Below the pieces are notes generated by a model, which did no database searches, was not told the DNA's origin, and saw only the letters and a list, made by a program, of their open reading frames with translations. The position numbers and the translations under genes were made by a program. Shown here one piece after another: positions 19,280 to 28,881 of a DNA stretch of 64,000 nucleotides. Within the stretch, counting starts at the first letter, position 1. The number at the start of each line of letters is the position of its first letter. Origin of the DNA: Jeongeupia sp. HS-3 (GTDB lineage Bacteria; Pseudomonadota; Gammaproteobacteria; Burkholderiales; Chitinibacteraceae); assembly GCF_015140455.1 (NCBI RefSeq), contig NZ_AP024094.1:806001-870000 (forward strand), given 5' to 3'.

Positions 19280-20989
19280 ATGCGTGAACTCCTGAACCGG
19301 CTCTTCAAGCGAGAGACGCGGCCACTCGCCAATGTCAAACTCGCGACCGCCTGGTGCCGACAGCTTGAGCTTGACGCGCCCGCAACGCAGCGCGCCAAGG
19401 TGCTGGCGGCCGCGCAAGCATTTCTTGATGGCACTCAGGCACCTACGGCGGACGCACTGGACGCGGTCTTGCTGGTCGATGCCGCAGTGCAGTCGAGCTA
19501 TGAAGCCTTGTGCTGCCAGTACATCGCCAATCCGCGCATGTCGAAGGAGCTGGAGCGCCAGCTCTGGAAAGAGGTGATCGATTACGCCCAGGCGATGGTT
19601 GACCTCTACCAGCGCTTCGTCAAATTCGACCCGACCGTGCAGGATCGGGATCGTTTTGAAGCGCAGATGCCCGCAGTGTTGGCGCGTAGCCTGCATTACC
19701 TCGGTATCCAGGCCAAGTGGCATCATTTTCGTTTTGAAAAATTGCCGTCCAGACTCTGGACGCAGGCAAACCAGTTATATCGGCTGTCTGAAATTGGTGG
19801 CTTCGATAGCAACCCGTTTCCGCTTTATCCCAAGCATTCCGAGGAAATTACCTCCTGTGCCGATGAGTATCTGCAACTTTTGATGCTGGCTACGCTGTCA
19901 AGCAACAACCTGACGGTTCGACAAATCGATTGGGCGGATCACTGGTTGAATCACTGGAGCAAACTGATCCAGTTTTCGCGCAAGTTTTATGCGGATCGCC
20001 ACCACCTTTGCGTCAATCTGCAAGCCGATGACGGCCCACAACGGGTACAGGAAGATCAGGCGGAAGAACCCTTCCGTTATTGGGGGCTGTTTGACCTGAT
20101 TCATGAACTACAGGAAACCCAGCGCAAGATCGAGTCGGGCGCGACGCCGAGGTCGTTGGGGCTTGGTGAGGATTGTCGTCAGCCCGGCGCTCTGGAGCTG
20201 CTCAAGCATCTGGAATCCTTCTGGACCATGATGATGCGCAATACCCAGGTGGCGCGCAGTGTTCGCCAGAACGTCAGTAAAAGCGCCGAGGTAGTGCAGG
20301 GGCTGAGCCGGATTTGTGCGATGGTGCGCGGCGATAATGACAAGTTCAGCCGTCAGCCGGTCGAGGCCAGAACCGAGGTTGATTACGACGAAATCAACGA
20401 CATGCGCCTCTATGGTTTTGTATCCGAGCGAACCCGCTCCAAGCAGGCGACCGGGCCGGCGACGGTTCATCCCAAGCTCAGGCAAAAGGTGGCCATTGCC
20501 AACTGGTCGATCGAAAACGAATCGGACGGTGGCTTTGGCGCGGTGTTGCATGCCGCCGAGAACGAATGGATACGCCCCGGTGCACTGATCGGCATGCGAA
20601 CGGGGGGCGGCGAGAACTGGCAGGTTTGCGTGATCCGGCGACTGAACCGGCTTCGGGATGAGCAGCTCTCTGCCGGCATCCAGATTTTGTCGGCCACGCC
20701 GGTCGCTGTCAGCATCAAGGTTGATGACGACAGTAGCCAGATCAATTTGTCCGATGTCGCTTTTTTCAATACCGAGTTCCCGACGCTGCGGATTGGTCTG
20801 TATATCCCGCATCTGCAAGGCAGCAGCAACGTCAATACGCTGATGCTGCATGCATCCGAATATGCCAATGACCGGCTCTATCAGGTGCAGGCGCGGGATC
20901 GTGCTTTTACGGTCAGACTAGGTAGCGTGCTTGAGAAGGGCGCCGACTGGGTGTGGGTCAATGTGCAGGTGGTGCGCCAAAACGGGTGA
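19280..20989 (+). CDS. Conserved hypothetical protein with C-terminal PilZ-like domain
   Basis: 569 residues from the ATG at 19280; the frame stays open upstream into the preceding gene, but this start avoids the overlap. Residues 1-380 are helical, without membrane segments. The C-terminal third (about 390-560) has a beta-rich pattern resembling PilZ-type domains of betaproteobacterial proteins: IANWSIENESDGGFG, then GALIGMR and CVIRRLNR. The canonical RxxxR of c-di-GMP-binding PilZ is only weakly matched (RLYGFVSERTR may be a remnant), so ligand binding is uncertain. It likely forms an operon with the STAS-like gene. A bidirectional terminator follows. Confidence 0.65.
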   Translation: MRELLNRLFKRETRPLANVKLATAWCRQLELDAPATQRAKVLAAAQAFLDGTQAPTADALDAVLLVDAAVQSSYEALCCQYIANPRMSKELERQLWKEVIDYAQAMVDLYQRFVKFDPTVQDRDRFEAQMPAVLARSLHYLGIQAKWHHFRFEKLPSRLWTQANQLYRLSEIGGFDSNPFPLYPKHSEEITSCADEYLQLLMLATLSSNNLTVRQIDWADHWLNHWSKLIQFSRKFYADRHHLCVNLQADDGPQRVQEDQAEEPFRYWGLFDLIHELQETQRKIESGATPRSLGLGEDCRQPGALELLKHLESFWTMMMRNTQVARSVRQNVSKSAEVVQGLSRICAMVRGDNDKFSRQPVEARTEVDYDEINDMRLYGFVSERTRSKQATGPATVHPKLRQKVAIANWSIENESDGGFGAVLHAAENEWIRPGALIGMRTGGGENWQVCVIRRLNRLRDEQLSAGIQILSATPVAVSIKVDDDSSQINLSDVAFFNTEFPTLRIGLYIPHLQGSSNVNTLMLHASEYANDRLYQVQARDRAFTVRLGSVLEKGADWVWVNVQVVRQNG

Positions 20990-21020
20990 GGCTCATGCAG
21001 GCGCATAAGCCCATACGAGA

Positions 21021-21045
21021 ACGGCGCCTTGAAGGCGCCGTTTTT
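21021..21045. terminator. Bidirectional terminator
   Basis: A 9-bp perfect GC-rich stem (21021-21029 with 21033-21041) has a 3-base loop and a T run on the plus strand. It lies between the convergent PilZ-like gene and the esterase gene. Confidence 0.88.
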
Positions 21046-21055
21046 CTTGCGAGCG

Positions 21056-21727
21056 TCAGCCCAGCGTCTGCCTCAGGAAGTGTCCGATGGCCTGGATTTC
21101 CGGCAGGCAAACCGAATGCTGGATCGGCCAGGTTTGCCAGCTCACCGGATGGCCGAGTTTTTCGACGGTCTGGACGGCTGCTTCACCCAGTGTTAGCGGT
21201 ACCACCGGATCGTGGCTGCCGTGCGCGGCAAAGACCGGCGTATGGCGATTGGCCGCCGTGCTGGCTGCGTCGAGCAGTTGCGGTGCCGGCAGATAGGTTG
21301 AAAGTGCGACGATGCCGGCCAGCGCTTCCGGGTGGGTCAGCCCGGCGGTGTAGGCAATGGCACCGCCTTGCGAGAATCCGGCGAGTACGATGCGATCGGT
21401 CGGGATGCCGCGTGCATTCTCGCTGGCGATCAGGGCGCGGATGTGTGCAGTCGAGGCATGCACGCCATCGATGTCGGCGTGGCGATCGATGCTGTCGAAG
21501 TAAACGATGTCATACCACGCGCGCATCACGTAGCCGTTGTTGCAGCTGACCGGGATGGATGGCGCGTGTGGAAACAGGAAACGCACCGCCAGGCCGGTCG
21601 GCAACCCCAGTTCCGGGATGATGGGGGCGAAATCGTTACCATCGGCACCAAGGCCGTGGAGCCAGATCACGCTGGCGCTTGGATTGGGCGCCGTTTCGAT
21701 TTCAACGCACGGCAACAACTCACTCAT
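21056..21727 (-). CDS. Alpha/beta hydrolase, phospholipase/carboxylesterase family
   Basis: 223 residues. The nucleophile elbow GFSQGG gives Ser119; Asp173 (SHDPVVP) and His204 (IQHSV) complete the triad. The oxyanion region is WLHGLGADGNDF. This family hydrolyses short acyl esters; the physiological substrate is unknown. It is the last gene of the minus-strand unit darP-HAD-mog-esterase, starting 3 bases after the mog stop. Confidence 0.92.
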   Translation of the reverse strand: MSELLPCVEIETAPNPSASVIWLHGLGADGNDFAPIIPELGLPTGLAVRFLFPHAPSIPVSCNNGYVMRAWYDIVYFDSIDRHADIDGVHASTAHIRALIASENARGIPTDRIVLAGFSQGGAIAYTAGLTHPEALAGIVALSTYLPAPQLLDAASTAANRHTPVFAAHGSHDPVVPLTLGEAAVQTVEKLGHPVSWQTWPIQHSVCLPEIQAIGHFLRQTLG

Positions 21728-21730
21728 GAC

Positions 21731-22318
21731 TTATTCCTTGGGTTTGATCGCCGACTTGGGGCGGAATGCGGCGACGATCTCGGCGCGGGTTTCGATATAC
21801 GGGCCGTCGAGCAGCTGAATGCAGTAGGGCACCGAGGCGAATACCCCATGCACCACGACCTTGCCATCGGTGTCCTTGACGCCTTCCAGCGTTTCCCTGA
21901 TCGACTTGGGCTGGCCCGGCAGGTTGAGGATCAGCGCGCTTTTGCGGATCACGCCGACCTGGCGGCTGAGAATCGCCGTCGGCACGTAATGCAGGCTGAC
22001 CTGGCGCATCTGCTCGCCAAAGCCCGGCATCACCCGGTCGGCAACCGCGAGCGTGGCATCGGGGGTGACGTCGCGCAGCGCCGGGCCGGTGCCGCCGGTG
22101 GTCAGCACCAGCTGGCAGCCTTCGGTGTCGACCAGTTCGCGCAGCGTGGCTTCGATCTGCGGCTGCTCGTCCGGAATGAGGCGGGTTTCGAGTGTGTGCG
22201 GCGTGATCAGTGTCGCGGCCAGCCAATCGCGCAATGCCGGAATGCCTTTGTCGTCGTAAACGCCACTTGAAGCACGATCCGAAATCGACACCAGACCGAT
22301 TTTCAGCGCTGCGCTCAT
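21731..22318 (-). CDS. mog: Molybdopterin adenylyltransferase Mog
   Basis: 195 residues. It adenylylates molybdopterin before molybdate insertion. Motifs are ISDRASSGVYDDKG at the N-terminus, LVLTTGGTGPALRDVTPDAT and LILNLPGQPKSI. The length and C-terminal extension fit Mog rather than the shorter MoaB. Its ATG overlaps the stop of the upstream HAD gene (ATGA). No other molybdenum cofactor gene is in the window. Confidence 0.93.
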   Translation of the reverse strand: MSAALKIGLVSISDRASSGVYDDKGIPALRDWLAATLITPHTLETRLIPDEQPQIEATLRELVDTEGCQLVLTTGGTGPALRDVTPDATLAVADRVMPGFGEQMRQVSLHYVPTAILSRQVGVIRKSALILNLPGQPKSIRETLEGVKDTDGKVVVHGVFASVPYCIQLLDGPYIETRAEIVAAFRPKSAIKPKE

Positions 22319-22992
22319 ACGGCTACCGTTACCGTCACGCTGCCATCCGCTTCGGCGTGAAAGCGCAGATCGTGCCAGTCGCGGATCAGCAGATCGGCTT
22401 CACCCAGTTCGTCGGCCGGGTGCGAAGTGGTCAGGGCAATCACGGTCATGCCGGCGGCCTTGGCCGAACGCACGCCATTGGGCGCATCCTCGAATGCCAG
22501 ACAACGTGCCGGGTCGACATCGAAATGCTGTGCGCCGGCCAGGTATGGATCGGGTGAGGGCTTGCCGTTGACGATGTCTTCGGCGCAGACCATGAAGGCT
22601 GGCGGCGTAATGCCGCAGTATTCCAGTTTGGACTGCGCCAATGGCCGCGGTGCCGAGGTGATGATCGCGGCGCGGATGCCATCCAGTTCGGCGATGCGTT
22701 CGGCAACGCCGTTGATCGCCACGGTGCCTTCCATATCGCTCAGTTCGCGCTGGAGCAGCTTTTCATACTCGGTCTGCAAGTCGGCGTCGGGCGCGAACCG
22801 GCTGATCACATCGATGCCGCGTACGCCGTGCATATTGGCAATCAGATGCTCGGCGTCAATGCCTAGCTCGCCGGCCCAGTTGCGCCAGGTGCGCTCAACG
22901 CAGGGCGTCGAGTCGATCAGCGTGCCATCCATGTCGAAAAAGAGGGCATCAAAACGGTTTGGCAGGGGAGCAGGCAGGCGCAACGACATCAT
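22315..22992 (-). CDS. HAD-IA family phosphatase
   Basis: 225 residues. Motif I is FFDMDGTLIDS, motif II lies at IITSAPRP, motif III is the lysine in GKPSPDPY, and motif IV is FEDAPNGV. The small helical cap places it with sugar-phosphatase-like HADs (YfbT/YniC relatives); the substrate is unknown. A second ATG one codon later overlaps the darP stop as TGATG and is an equally plausible start given the GAGGA just upstream. Confidence 0.9.
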   Translation of the reverse strand: MMSLRLPAPLPNRFDALFFDMDGTLIDSTPCVERTWRNWAGELGIDAEHLIANMHGVRGIDVISRFAPDADLQTEYEKLLQRELSDMEGTVAINGVAERIAELDGIRAAIITSAPRPLAQSKLEYCGITPPAFMVCAEDIVNGKPSPDPYLAGAQHFDVDPARCLAFEDAPNGVRSAKAAGMTVIALTTSHPADELGEADLLIRDWHDLRFHAEADGSVTVTVAV

Positions 22993-23534
22993 TTTTCCTC
23001 GCGTGGATCGATCAGGGGCGGTTCCGGGTTGAGGGTCTTCAAAAGCTGAAACAGCTCGCGGAAGGCCTTCGGTGGTTTTTGCTGTTCGCGCTCTTTCAGT
23101 GCATTGCGGATCATCTGGCGCAATTGCTGCACATCCAGTTCTGGATGGGCGTCGATCAGCGCCTCGGTTGCTTTGGGATCGGACAGGAGCTTGTCGCGCT
23201 GGCGCTCCAGCTGGTGCAGCCAGGCATTGTGGCGATCGGAGTTGCCGGAGAGAGAATCAAGCAGGGCCTGAATCGGTGCCGGATCAACATGGCGCATCAG
23301 CTTGCCGATATATTGCTTGTGGCGTGCTACGGCGCCGTTTGCGGTCAGCCGCTTGGCTTCGATCAGGGCGTTAAAAAGGCTTTCCGGCAGGTTGAGTCCG
23401 GCCAGATATTTGCGATCGAGTGGAATCAGGGCTTCGCCCAGATCTTGCAGCGCGTTCATATCGCGCTTCATCTGACTTTTGCTGATGAGTTCGACGTCGT
23501 CGTCGTGTTCCGGGGTATCTGAGTGTCGAGCCAT
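22989..23534 (-). CDS. darP: Ribosome-associated protein DarP/YjgA (DUF615)
   Basis: 181 residues from the ATG at 23534, which gives the expected MARHSD...SKSQMKRD opening; the frame is open further upstream but homologues start here. The charged helical protein has ISKSQMKRDMNALQDLGEAL and RQMIRNALKER. The family assists late 50S subunit assembly. It is divergent from pmbA, the usual yjgA/pmbA arrangement. Confidence 0.92.
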   Translation of the reverse strand: MARHSDTPEHDDDVELISKSQMKRDMNALQDLGEALIPLDRKYLAGLNLPESLFNALIEAKRLTANGAVARHKQYIGKLMRHVDPAPIQALLDSLSGNSDRHNAWLHQLERQRDKLLSDPKATEALIDAHPELDVQQLRQMIRNALKEREQQKPPKAFRELFQLLKTLNPEPPLIDPREEK

Positions 23535-23682
23535 GGCAGGGTGCGCTGAGCAAAAGCATAATGATACCAAACCCGCCCGTAATACCCGGCGTACACTTGT
23601 GCCGCTCGGCGATTTGCCCGGTTGGCATGTCCGCCGGCACGGCGCCAACCTATTTCTGCCTATCCATCGTTAAGGATGACCG

Positions 23683-25014
23683 ATGTCCGAATTCAGCTTC
23701 AGCCCAGAACAGCTTGGCGATCTCGCCGCGACCGTGCTCGACGAGGCACGCCGTCAAGGGGCGAGCGCCTGTGAGGTTGACGCCTCCGAAGGACTTGGTC
23801 AGAACGTTTCGGTTCGCCTGGGCGAGGTCGAAACGATCGAGTACAACCGCGACAAGGGAATCGGTGTCACGGTTTATCTGGGCCAGAGCAAGGGCCATGC
23901 CAGTACCTCGGATTTTTCGCCGACCGCACTGACCGAGACGGTGAAGGCAGCGCTGGCGATTGCCCGTTATACCGCCGAAGATCCATGCGCCGGCCTGGCC
24001 GACCCATCGCGCTTCGCCACCGTGTTTCCCGATCTGGATGTCTACCATCCGTGGGCCTTGCCGGTTGAAGAGGCCATCGAGCTGGCGCGGCGTTGTGAGG
24101 CCGCGGGCCAAGCGGTTGATCCGCGCATTACCAACTCGGAGGGCGGCAGTGTATCGACCTCGGCATCGCGCTGGGTGTACGCCAATTCGAATGGTTTCTC
24201 CGGTTTGGGCGAATCAACCCGCCACGGCATTTCGGCTGCGCTGATTGCCGAAGATGAGTCGGGCATGCAGCGGGATTACTGGTACACCGCCGCACGTGCT
24301 GCATCCGATCTCGATAGCGTTGAATCGGTCGGTCGCAAGGCCGGCGAGCGCGCGGTGCGCCGCTTGGGTGGCCAGCGGGTCAAAACCGGTGAGTATCCGG
24401 TGCTGTTCGAGGCGCCGGTGGCATCGTCCTTGATCAGCCACTGGGTCTCGGCCGTCAGTGGTGGCAGCCTGTTCCGCAAAACCAGCTTCCTGACCGAGAG
24501 TATCGGCACGCAGGTGTTTTCACCGATTGTCGAGATCGTTGAAGATCCATTCCTGATCCGCGGTTTGGCCAGCGGCGCTTTCGATGCCGAAGGCGTGATG
24601 ACCGAGCGGCGCGAACTCGTGACCGCAGGGGTGCAAAACGGCTATTTCCTTGGTAGCTACAGCGCCCGCAAACTGGGCATGCAAAGCACCGGCAATGCTG
24701 GCGGCGCGCACAATCTGCTGGTGAGTGCGACCGCCGACTTTGACGCGCTACTCGCCCAGTTGGGCACCGGCCTCTTGGTCACCGAATTGCTTGGCCACGG
24801 TATCAACCTCGTGACCGGCGATTATTCGCGCGGCGCGGCGGGTTTCTGGGTCGAGAACGGCAAGATCAGTCACCCGGTCGAGGAAATCACCGTCGCGGGC
24901 AATCTGCGCGATATCTTCAAGGGCATCGTGGGTATCGGTAATGATTGGCATACCTCCAGCAGCCGTCGGGTCGGGTCTATCCTGATCGACCGGATGACGG
25001 TTGCCGGGGAGTGA
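23683..25014 (+). CDS. pmbA: Metalloprotease PmbA (TldE)
   Basis: 443 residues. PmbA/TldE is the partner of TldD in a heterodimeric peptidase acting on modified peptides and antitoxins. Seen are RLGEVETIEYNRDKGIGVTVY in the N-terminal part and the TldD/PmbA C-terminal signature region (LVTELLGHGINLVTGDYSRGAAGFW). TldD itself is not in the window. The stop overlaps the GTG start of the glycosylase gene. Confidence 0.95.
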   Translation: MSEFSFSPEQLGDLAATVLDEARRQGASACEVDASEGLGQNVSVRLGEVETIEYNRDKGIGVTVYLGQSKGHASTSDFSPTALTETVKAALAIARYTAEDPCAGLADPSRFATVFPDLDVYHPWALPVEEAIELARRCEAAGQAVDPRITNSEGGSVSTSASRWVYANSNGFSGLGESTRHGISAALIAEDESGMQRDYWYTAARAASDLDSVESVGRKAGERAVRRLGGQRVKTGEYPVLFEAPVASSLISHWVSAVSGGSLFRKTSFLTESIGTQVFSPIVEIVEDPFLIRGLASGAFDAEGVMTERRELVTAGVQNGYFLGSYSARKLGMQSTGNAGGAHNLLVSATADFDALLAQLGTGLLVTELLGHGINLVTGDYSRGAAGFWVENGKISHPVEEITVAGNLRDIFKGIVGIGNDWHTSSSRRVGSILIDRMTVAGE

Positions 25015-25649
25015 ATGTGCCGGAGCCTACGGGGCGGCCAGCGTACTGGGGCGAAGCCTGCGCCAGGCTGTCGGCCGCCGACCCGGTCTTGGCGCGGCTG
25101 ATCGCCGCCTATCCGGGCATCAGCCTGGAGGGGCGCGGCGACGTATTCATGACCCTGGCACGCTCGATCGTCGGCCAGCAGATTTCGGTCAAGGCGGCCG
25201 ATTCGATCTGGCAACGCTTCGAGTCCTGCGTGATTGATGTGCGCAGCGATCAGGTGTTGGCCGCGCCGGTTGAGGCGCTGCGCGGCTGCGGGTTGTCACA
25301 GCGCAAGGTCGAGTACCTCAAGGATCTGGCGCTGCATGAAGCCGAGGGTCGATTGGCGTCCGGACGATTGATGGCGATGGATGACGAAGCAATCATTGCC
25401 GAGCTGACGTCGATTCGCGGCATCGGCCGCTGGACGGCCGAGATGTTCCTGATGTTTCACCTGCTGCGCCCCGATGTGCTGCCGCTGGACGACATCGGCC
25501 TGATCAAGGCGGTAGCACGCTTCTATCACGACGATGAACGCCGACCGCGCGGAGATATCAAGGCACTGGCGCAGCGCTGGGCGCCGTGGCGCTCGGTTGC
25601 CACCTGGTATCTGTGGCGGGGGCTGGAGCCGCTGCCGGTCAGTTACTAG
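25011..25649 (+). CDS. DNA-3-methyladenine glycosylase II-like (HhH-GPD)
   Basis: 212 residues from GTG at 25011, which overlaps the pmbA stop (GTGA); GTG at 25017 is an alternative. The helix-hairpin-helix is [18 protein letters not shown] and the catalytic aspartate lies in LPLDDIGL. AlkA-type enzymes excise alkylated purines. It lacks the AlkA N-terminal domain, as usual for this short subfamily. Confidence 0.88.
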   Translation: MNVPEPTGRPAYWGEACARLSAADPVLARLIAAYPGISLEGRGDVFMTLARSIVGQQISVKAADSIWQRFESCVIDVRSDQVLAAPVEALRGCGLSQRKVEYLKDLALHEAEGRLASGRLMAMDDEAIIAELTSIRGIGRWTAEMFLMFHLLRPDVLPLDDIGLIKAVARFYHDDERRPRGDIKALAQRWAPWRSVATWYLWRGLEPLPVSY

Positions 25650-25693
25650 CCGAGCACGATAAGCTGTCGAACAACCACTTTGCGCTGTCCACC

Positions 25694-26026
25694 ATGTCCG
25701 TCGTTCAAACCGTCTCCCTTTTCATCCTGACCGCGCTGGCCGAAATCATCGGCTGCTACATTCCCTACCTGTGGCTGAAGCAGGGTTTGTCCGCCTGGTG
25801 GTTGCCGCTGGCGGTGGTCAGCCTGGCGCTATTCGCCTGGCTGCTGACCCTGCATCCGAGCGCCGCAGGGCGGGTCTACGCGGCCTACGGTGGCGTTTAC
25901 ATCACCGTGGCGCTGGGCTGGTTATGGGCGGTGGACGGCATTCGCCCGTCGGGCTGGGATGTGCTTGGTGTATCGGTGTCGCTGGCCGGGATGGCGATCA
26001 TCATGTTTGCGCCACGCGCGGCTTGA
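25694..26026 (+). CDS. ynfA: YnfA/UPF0060 family membrane protein
   Basis: 110 residues, four predicted membrane helices. Family signatures are [27 protein letters not shown] and WLWAVDG. It belongs to small-multidrug-resistance-like proteins; transport activity is unproven here. The ATG at 25694 is chosen because it gives the family N-terminus. Confidence 0.93.
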   Translation: MSVVQTVSLFILTALAEIIGCYIPYLWLKQGLSAWWLPLAVVSLALFAWLLTLHPSAAGRVYAAYGGVYITVALGWLWAVDGIRPSGWDVLGVSVSLAGMAIIMFAPRAA

Positions 26027-26031
26027 GCCGT

Positions 26032-26060
26032 AAAAAAGCCGCGTTCGACAACGCGGCTTT
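26032..26060 (-). terminator. Terminator for pyrD (minus strand)
   Basis: An 11-bp stem (26035-26045 with 26050-26060, loop CGAC) is followed on the minus strand by a T run (A32-37 on the plus strand). Termination in the ynfA direction would be weaker because few T follow on the plus strand. Confidence 0.82.
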
Positions 26061-26097
26061 GGGCTGGGCGAGAAAGACGTAGCGCCGGGCAGGTCGT

Positions 26098-27030
26098 TCA
26101 GAGTGTCTTGAGCTTGCCGCGGAATTCGCCGATCGAAGTGTAGCCCTTGCTGGCCATGATGGCCGACAGCTCGGCGATCAGCCGCTCGAAAATCGCCGGG
26201 CCTTCCTCGTACAGCGCGGTACCGACCTGAACCAGGCTGGCGCCGGCGAGCAAGTGCATAAAGGCTTCGGTGCCGGTTTGAACGCCGCCGCAGCCGATGA
26301 TCTGCTTGCCGGGGCAGCGGCGGTAGAAGGCGTTGACGTTGGCCAGCGCCGTCGGCAGCACATAGGCACCGCCCAAGCCGCCAAAGCCGTCCTTGGGCTT
26401 GATCACCACCGATTCGGTCTCCGCATCGATTACCAGACCGTTACCGATCGAGTTGATGCAGGTGACAAAGGCCAGTCGCGGGTAGCGGTTCAGAATCTCG
26501 GCCGCGGCATCGAAGTGCGAGATATCGAAATAGGGCGGCAATTTGACGCCAAACGGGCGCTTGTAGGCGTCGTTGACCTCGTCGAGCAGCTCGTCCATCG
26601 CTTCGAAGTCATAGCCGATCTGTGGCTTGCCGGGTACGTTCGGGCAGGACAGGTTCACTTCGAGCAGCGCCGGGTTCACCGCTTCGCGGATGGCCGCGAT
26701 CATCTCGACGTTATCGTCGAGCGTCAGCCCCGAAATTGACAGGAACAGCAGCTTGCTGTCGTGATCGAAGCGCTCGGCATAGTCGAGATAGTACTGATAG
26801 CCCTCGTTGGGCAGTCCCATCGAATTGATGCTGCCAAGCTGCAGCGCGCGGTAACGCGGCTCCGGGTTGCCGGTGCGCGGCTGCAGCGTGCAGCTCTTGG
26901 TGACCATGGCGGCGGCGCTACTGGCGGCCAGCGCGTCAAGTTCGGCGACGGTGCGGCAATACACGCCCGATGCGTTCATCAATGGGTTGGCCAAAGGCTG
27001 GCCGAGGAAGTGGCTGGTCAGGTCAGTCAT
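26098..27030 (-). CDS. pyrD: Dihydroorotate dehydrogenase, class 1A type (fumarate-linked)
   Basis: 310 residues from the ATG at 27030. It oxidises dihydroorotate to orotate in pyrimidine synthesis. [12 protein letters not shown] carries the catalytic cysteine characteristic of class 1 enzymes; the FMN-site pattern [10 protein letters not shown] and [11 protein letters not shown] are present. Length and sequence match the soluble class 1A type (Lactococcus PyrDA) and not the membrane-bound, quinone-linked class 2 enzyme usual in Proteobacteria, which uses serine. There is no N-terminal membrane helix. Confidence 0.88.
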   Translation of the reverse strand: MTDLTSHFLGQPLANPLMNASGVYCRTVAELDALAASSAAAMVTKSCTLQPRTGNPEPRYRALQLGSINSMGLPNEGYQYYLDYAERFDHDSKLLFLSISGLTLDDNVEMIAAIREAVNPALLEVNLSCPNVPGKPQIGYDFEAMDELLDEVNDAYKRPFGVKLPPYFDISHFDAAAEILNRYPRLAFVTCINSIGNGLVIDAETESVVIKPKDGFGGLGGAYVLPTALANVNAFYRRCPGKQIIGCGGVQTGTEAFMHLLAGASLVQVGTALYEEGPAIFERLIAELSAIMASKGYTSIGEFRGKLKTL

Positions 27031-27098
27031 GGCGTTTTTGGGGTTGAGATGGATGCATTTAATCCTAGGGCATCGTCGCAACGATGCCCTGCGCTTGA

Positions 27099-27548
27099 TC
27101 AAGGTTGGCGTGACTCGCTGGCAGCAAGCTCATCCATGACCTTGCACCAGCCTTCGAAAGCGGTCTCGCCGGCACGCTCGAAGACCTTGGCGAGCAGTTC
27201 GCGTTGCACGCCGGTGAGCGAGGCCTCCAGCGTCCGGCCGGCGGGGCTCAGCGTCAGCCGGCGGGCGCGCCGGTCATCGTTGCAGACGTTCACCGTGACA
27301 AGGCCGGCCTGCTGCAGCGCCTTGAGCGGGCCGTTCAAAGCCTGCTTGGTGACGCCAAGGCGTTGCAGCAGCTCGCCGACGGTCAGGCTCGGGGTGCGGG
27401 CAACGAAGTAAAGAATGCGATGGTGCACGCGGCTCCAGCCGCGTTCGGCCAGTAGCGAATCCGGTGGTGCGGTCAGCGCGCGAAAGCCGTAGAACATCTG
27501 TTCCCAGGCGCCGTTGAGCTGCGTTTCATCGATGGGCGTGCCAGTCAT
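27099..27548 (-). CDS. MarR family transcriptional regulator
   Basis: 149 residues from the ATG at 27548. The winged helix-turn-helix includes [23 protein letters not shown] and the wing [15 protein letters not shown]. It is divergent from the PLP aminotransferase gene across a 190-base region, so it may regulate that gene and itself; ligand unknown. No clear MarR palindrome was identified between them. Confidence 0.87.
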   Translation of the reverse strand: MTGTPIDETQLNGAWEQMFYGFRALTAPPDSLLAERGWSRVHHRILYFVARTPSLTVGELLQRLGVTKQALNGPLKALQQAGLVTVNVCNDDRRARRLTLSPAGRTLEASLTGVQRELLAKVFERAGETAFEGWCKVMDELAASESRQP

Positions 27549-27738
27549 ATTGACGTGATCCCTTGAAGGCGGCAGGATTAAAACCATAATAGGTCAACGA
27601 TTTTGGCTTATATAGCGGCGACTGCCAATGCCATGATTCACCAAATCGTGCGCAGGCAGCACCCTGCGGCGCGCACAACGCAAAGCAATATCAATATCGG
27701 CATGACGCCGATTTCTTTCGCGTTGACAGGAGAAGACC

Positions 27739-28881
27739 ATGTTTGCCCGCCGTATCGACCAACTCTGCTCATCCCTCGTTCGCGACATCCTCGCCGCGAC
27801 CAAGCGTCCCGGGATGATTTCCTTTGCCGGCGGCTTGCCGGCCGAAGAGGCGCTGTTCCGGCCGGAACAGCTCGACGCATCGCTGCTGGCCTCGGCCTGG
27901 CAGTACGGCGAGACCGAAGGCGAACCGGCGTTGCGCGCGGCGATTGCGTTGTTGGGGCGTGAGCTGGGTCTGGATTGCCGGCCCGAGCAGGTGCTGATCG
28001 TCAACGGCTCGCAGCAGGGCATCGATCTGGTGAGCAAGCTGATGATCGACGAGGGCACGCCGGTGCTGACCGAGGCGCCGGCCTATCTGGCCGCGCTGCA
28101 GTCCTTCGGCCTGTTCGGGGCGCGATTCTGTCCGGTCAAGGTCGAGCCGACCGGCGCCGATCTCGCCGGTTTCGAGCGCACCTTGCCCGATGTACGCTTT
28201 GCCTATCTGACCCCGACGTTCCAGAATCCGTCTGGCTATTGCTACACCGATGCCGAGCGCGACGCGGTGGCCGCGTCGCTTGACCGCCATGACGTGATGC
28301 TGTTCGAGGACGACCCCTACCGCGCGCTGTCGTACGACGGCGAGGCACCGTTGCCGATTGCCGGCCGGCTGAACAAGGCGCGCTGGATTTACCAGGGCTC
28401 GTTCTCCAAAACCCTGGCACCGGGCCTGCGGCTGGGCTTCCTGATCGTCCATCCGGACCTCGTTAGCCCGCTGACGCGGCTGAAGCAGGCCGCCGATCTG
28501 CACAGCAACCGCATCAGCCAGACCATCGTCGCCGACTTGCTGGCGCGCGGCGAGCTGGCGCGGCATGTGGCGGCGGTGCTGCCCCTGTACCGTGAACGCC
28601 GCGATGCGATGGCGCAGGCCTTGCAAACGCATCTGGGTGACCGGGTGCAGTGGTCGCTGCCCAGTGGCGGGCTGTTCTTCTGGGTGAAGCTTGCCGGTCA
28701 TTGCGACACCATGGCGCTGATGCGGCGTGCGCTCGAGTCCGGCGTGGCGGTGATGCCCGGCGAGCCTTTCTTCCCGGCCGGGAGCGAGGCGAGCTGGCTG
28801 CGCCTCAACTTCAGCCACGCCAATCCCGCACAGATCGATGCCGGCATGGCCAGGCTGGCCACGCTGCTCGACGCGGCCTGA
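27739..28881 (+). CDS. PLP-dependent aminotransferase (class I/II, LysN/ARO8-like)
   Basis: 380 residues. The PLP lysine lies in GSFSKTLAPGLRLG; ISFAGGLPAEEALFP-like opening, VNGSQQGIDLVSKL and FQNPSGYCY are typical of the ARO8/2-aminoadipate transaminase subgroup related to MocR C-terminal domains, but no GntR helix-turn-helix is attached. Substrate uncertain (aromatic amino acids, aminoadipate or branched-chain). A GAGAAG ribosome site precedes the ATG. Confidence 0.88.
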   Translation: MFARRIDQLCSSLVRDILAATKRPGMISFAGGLPAEEALFRPEQLDASLLASAWQYGETEGEPALRAAIALLGRELGLDCRPEQVLIVNGSQQGIDLVSKLMIDEGTPVLTEAPAYLAALQSFGLFGARFCPVKVEPTGADLAGFERTLPDVRFAYLTPTFQNPSGYCYTDAERDAVAASLDRHDVMLFEDDPYRALSYDGEAPLPIAGRLNKARWIYQGSFSKTLAPGLRLGFLIVHPDLVSPLTRLKQAADLHSNRISQTIVADLLARGELARHVAAVLPLYRERRDAMAQALQTHLGDRVQWSLPSGGLFFWVKLAGHCDTMALMRRALESGVAVMPGEPFFPAGSEASWLRLNFSHANPAQIDAGMARLATLLDAA

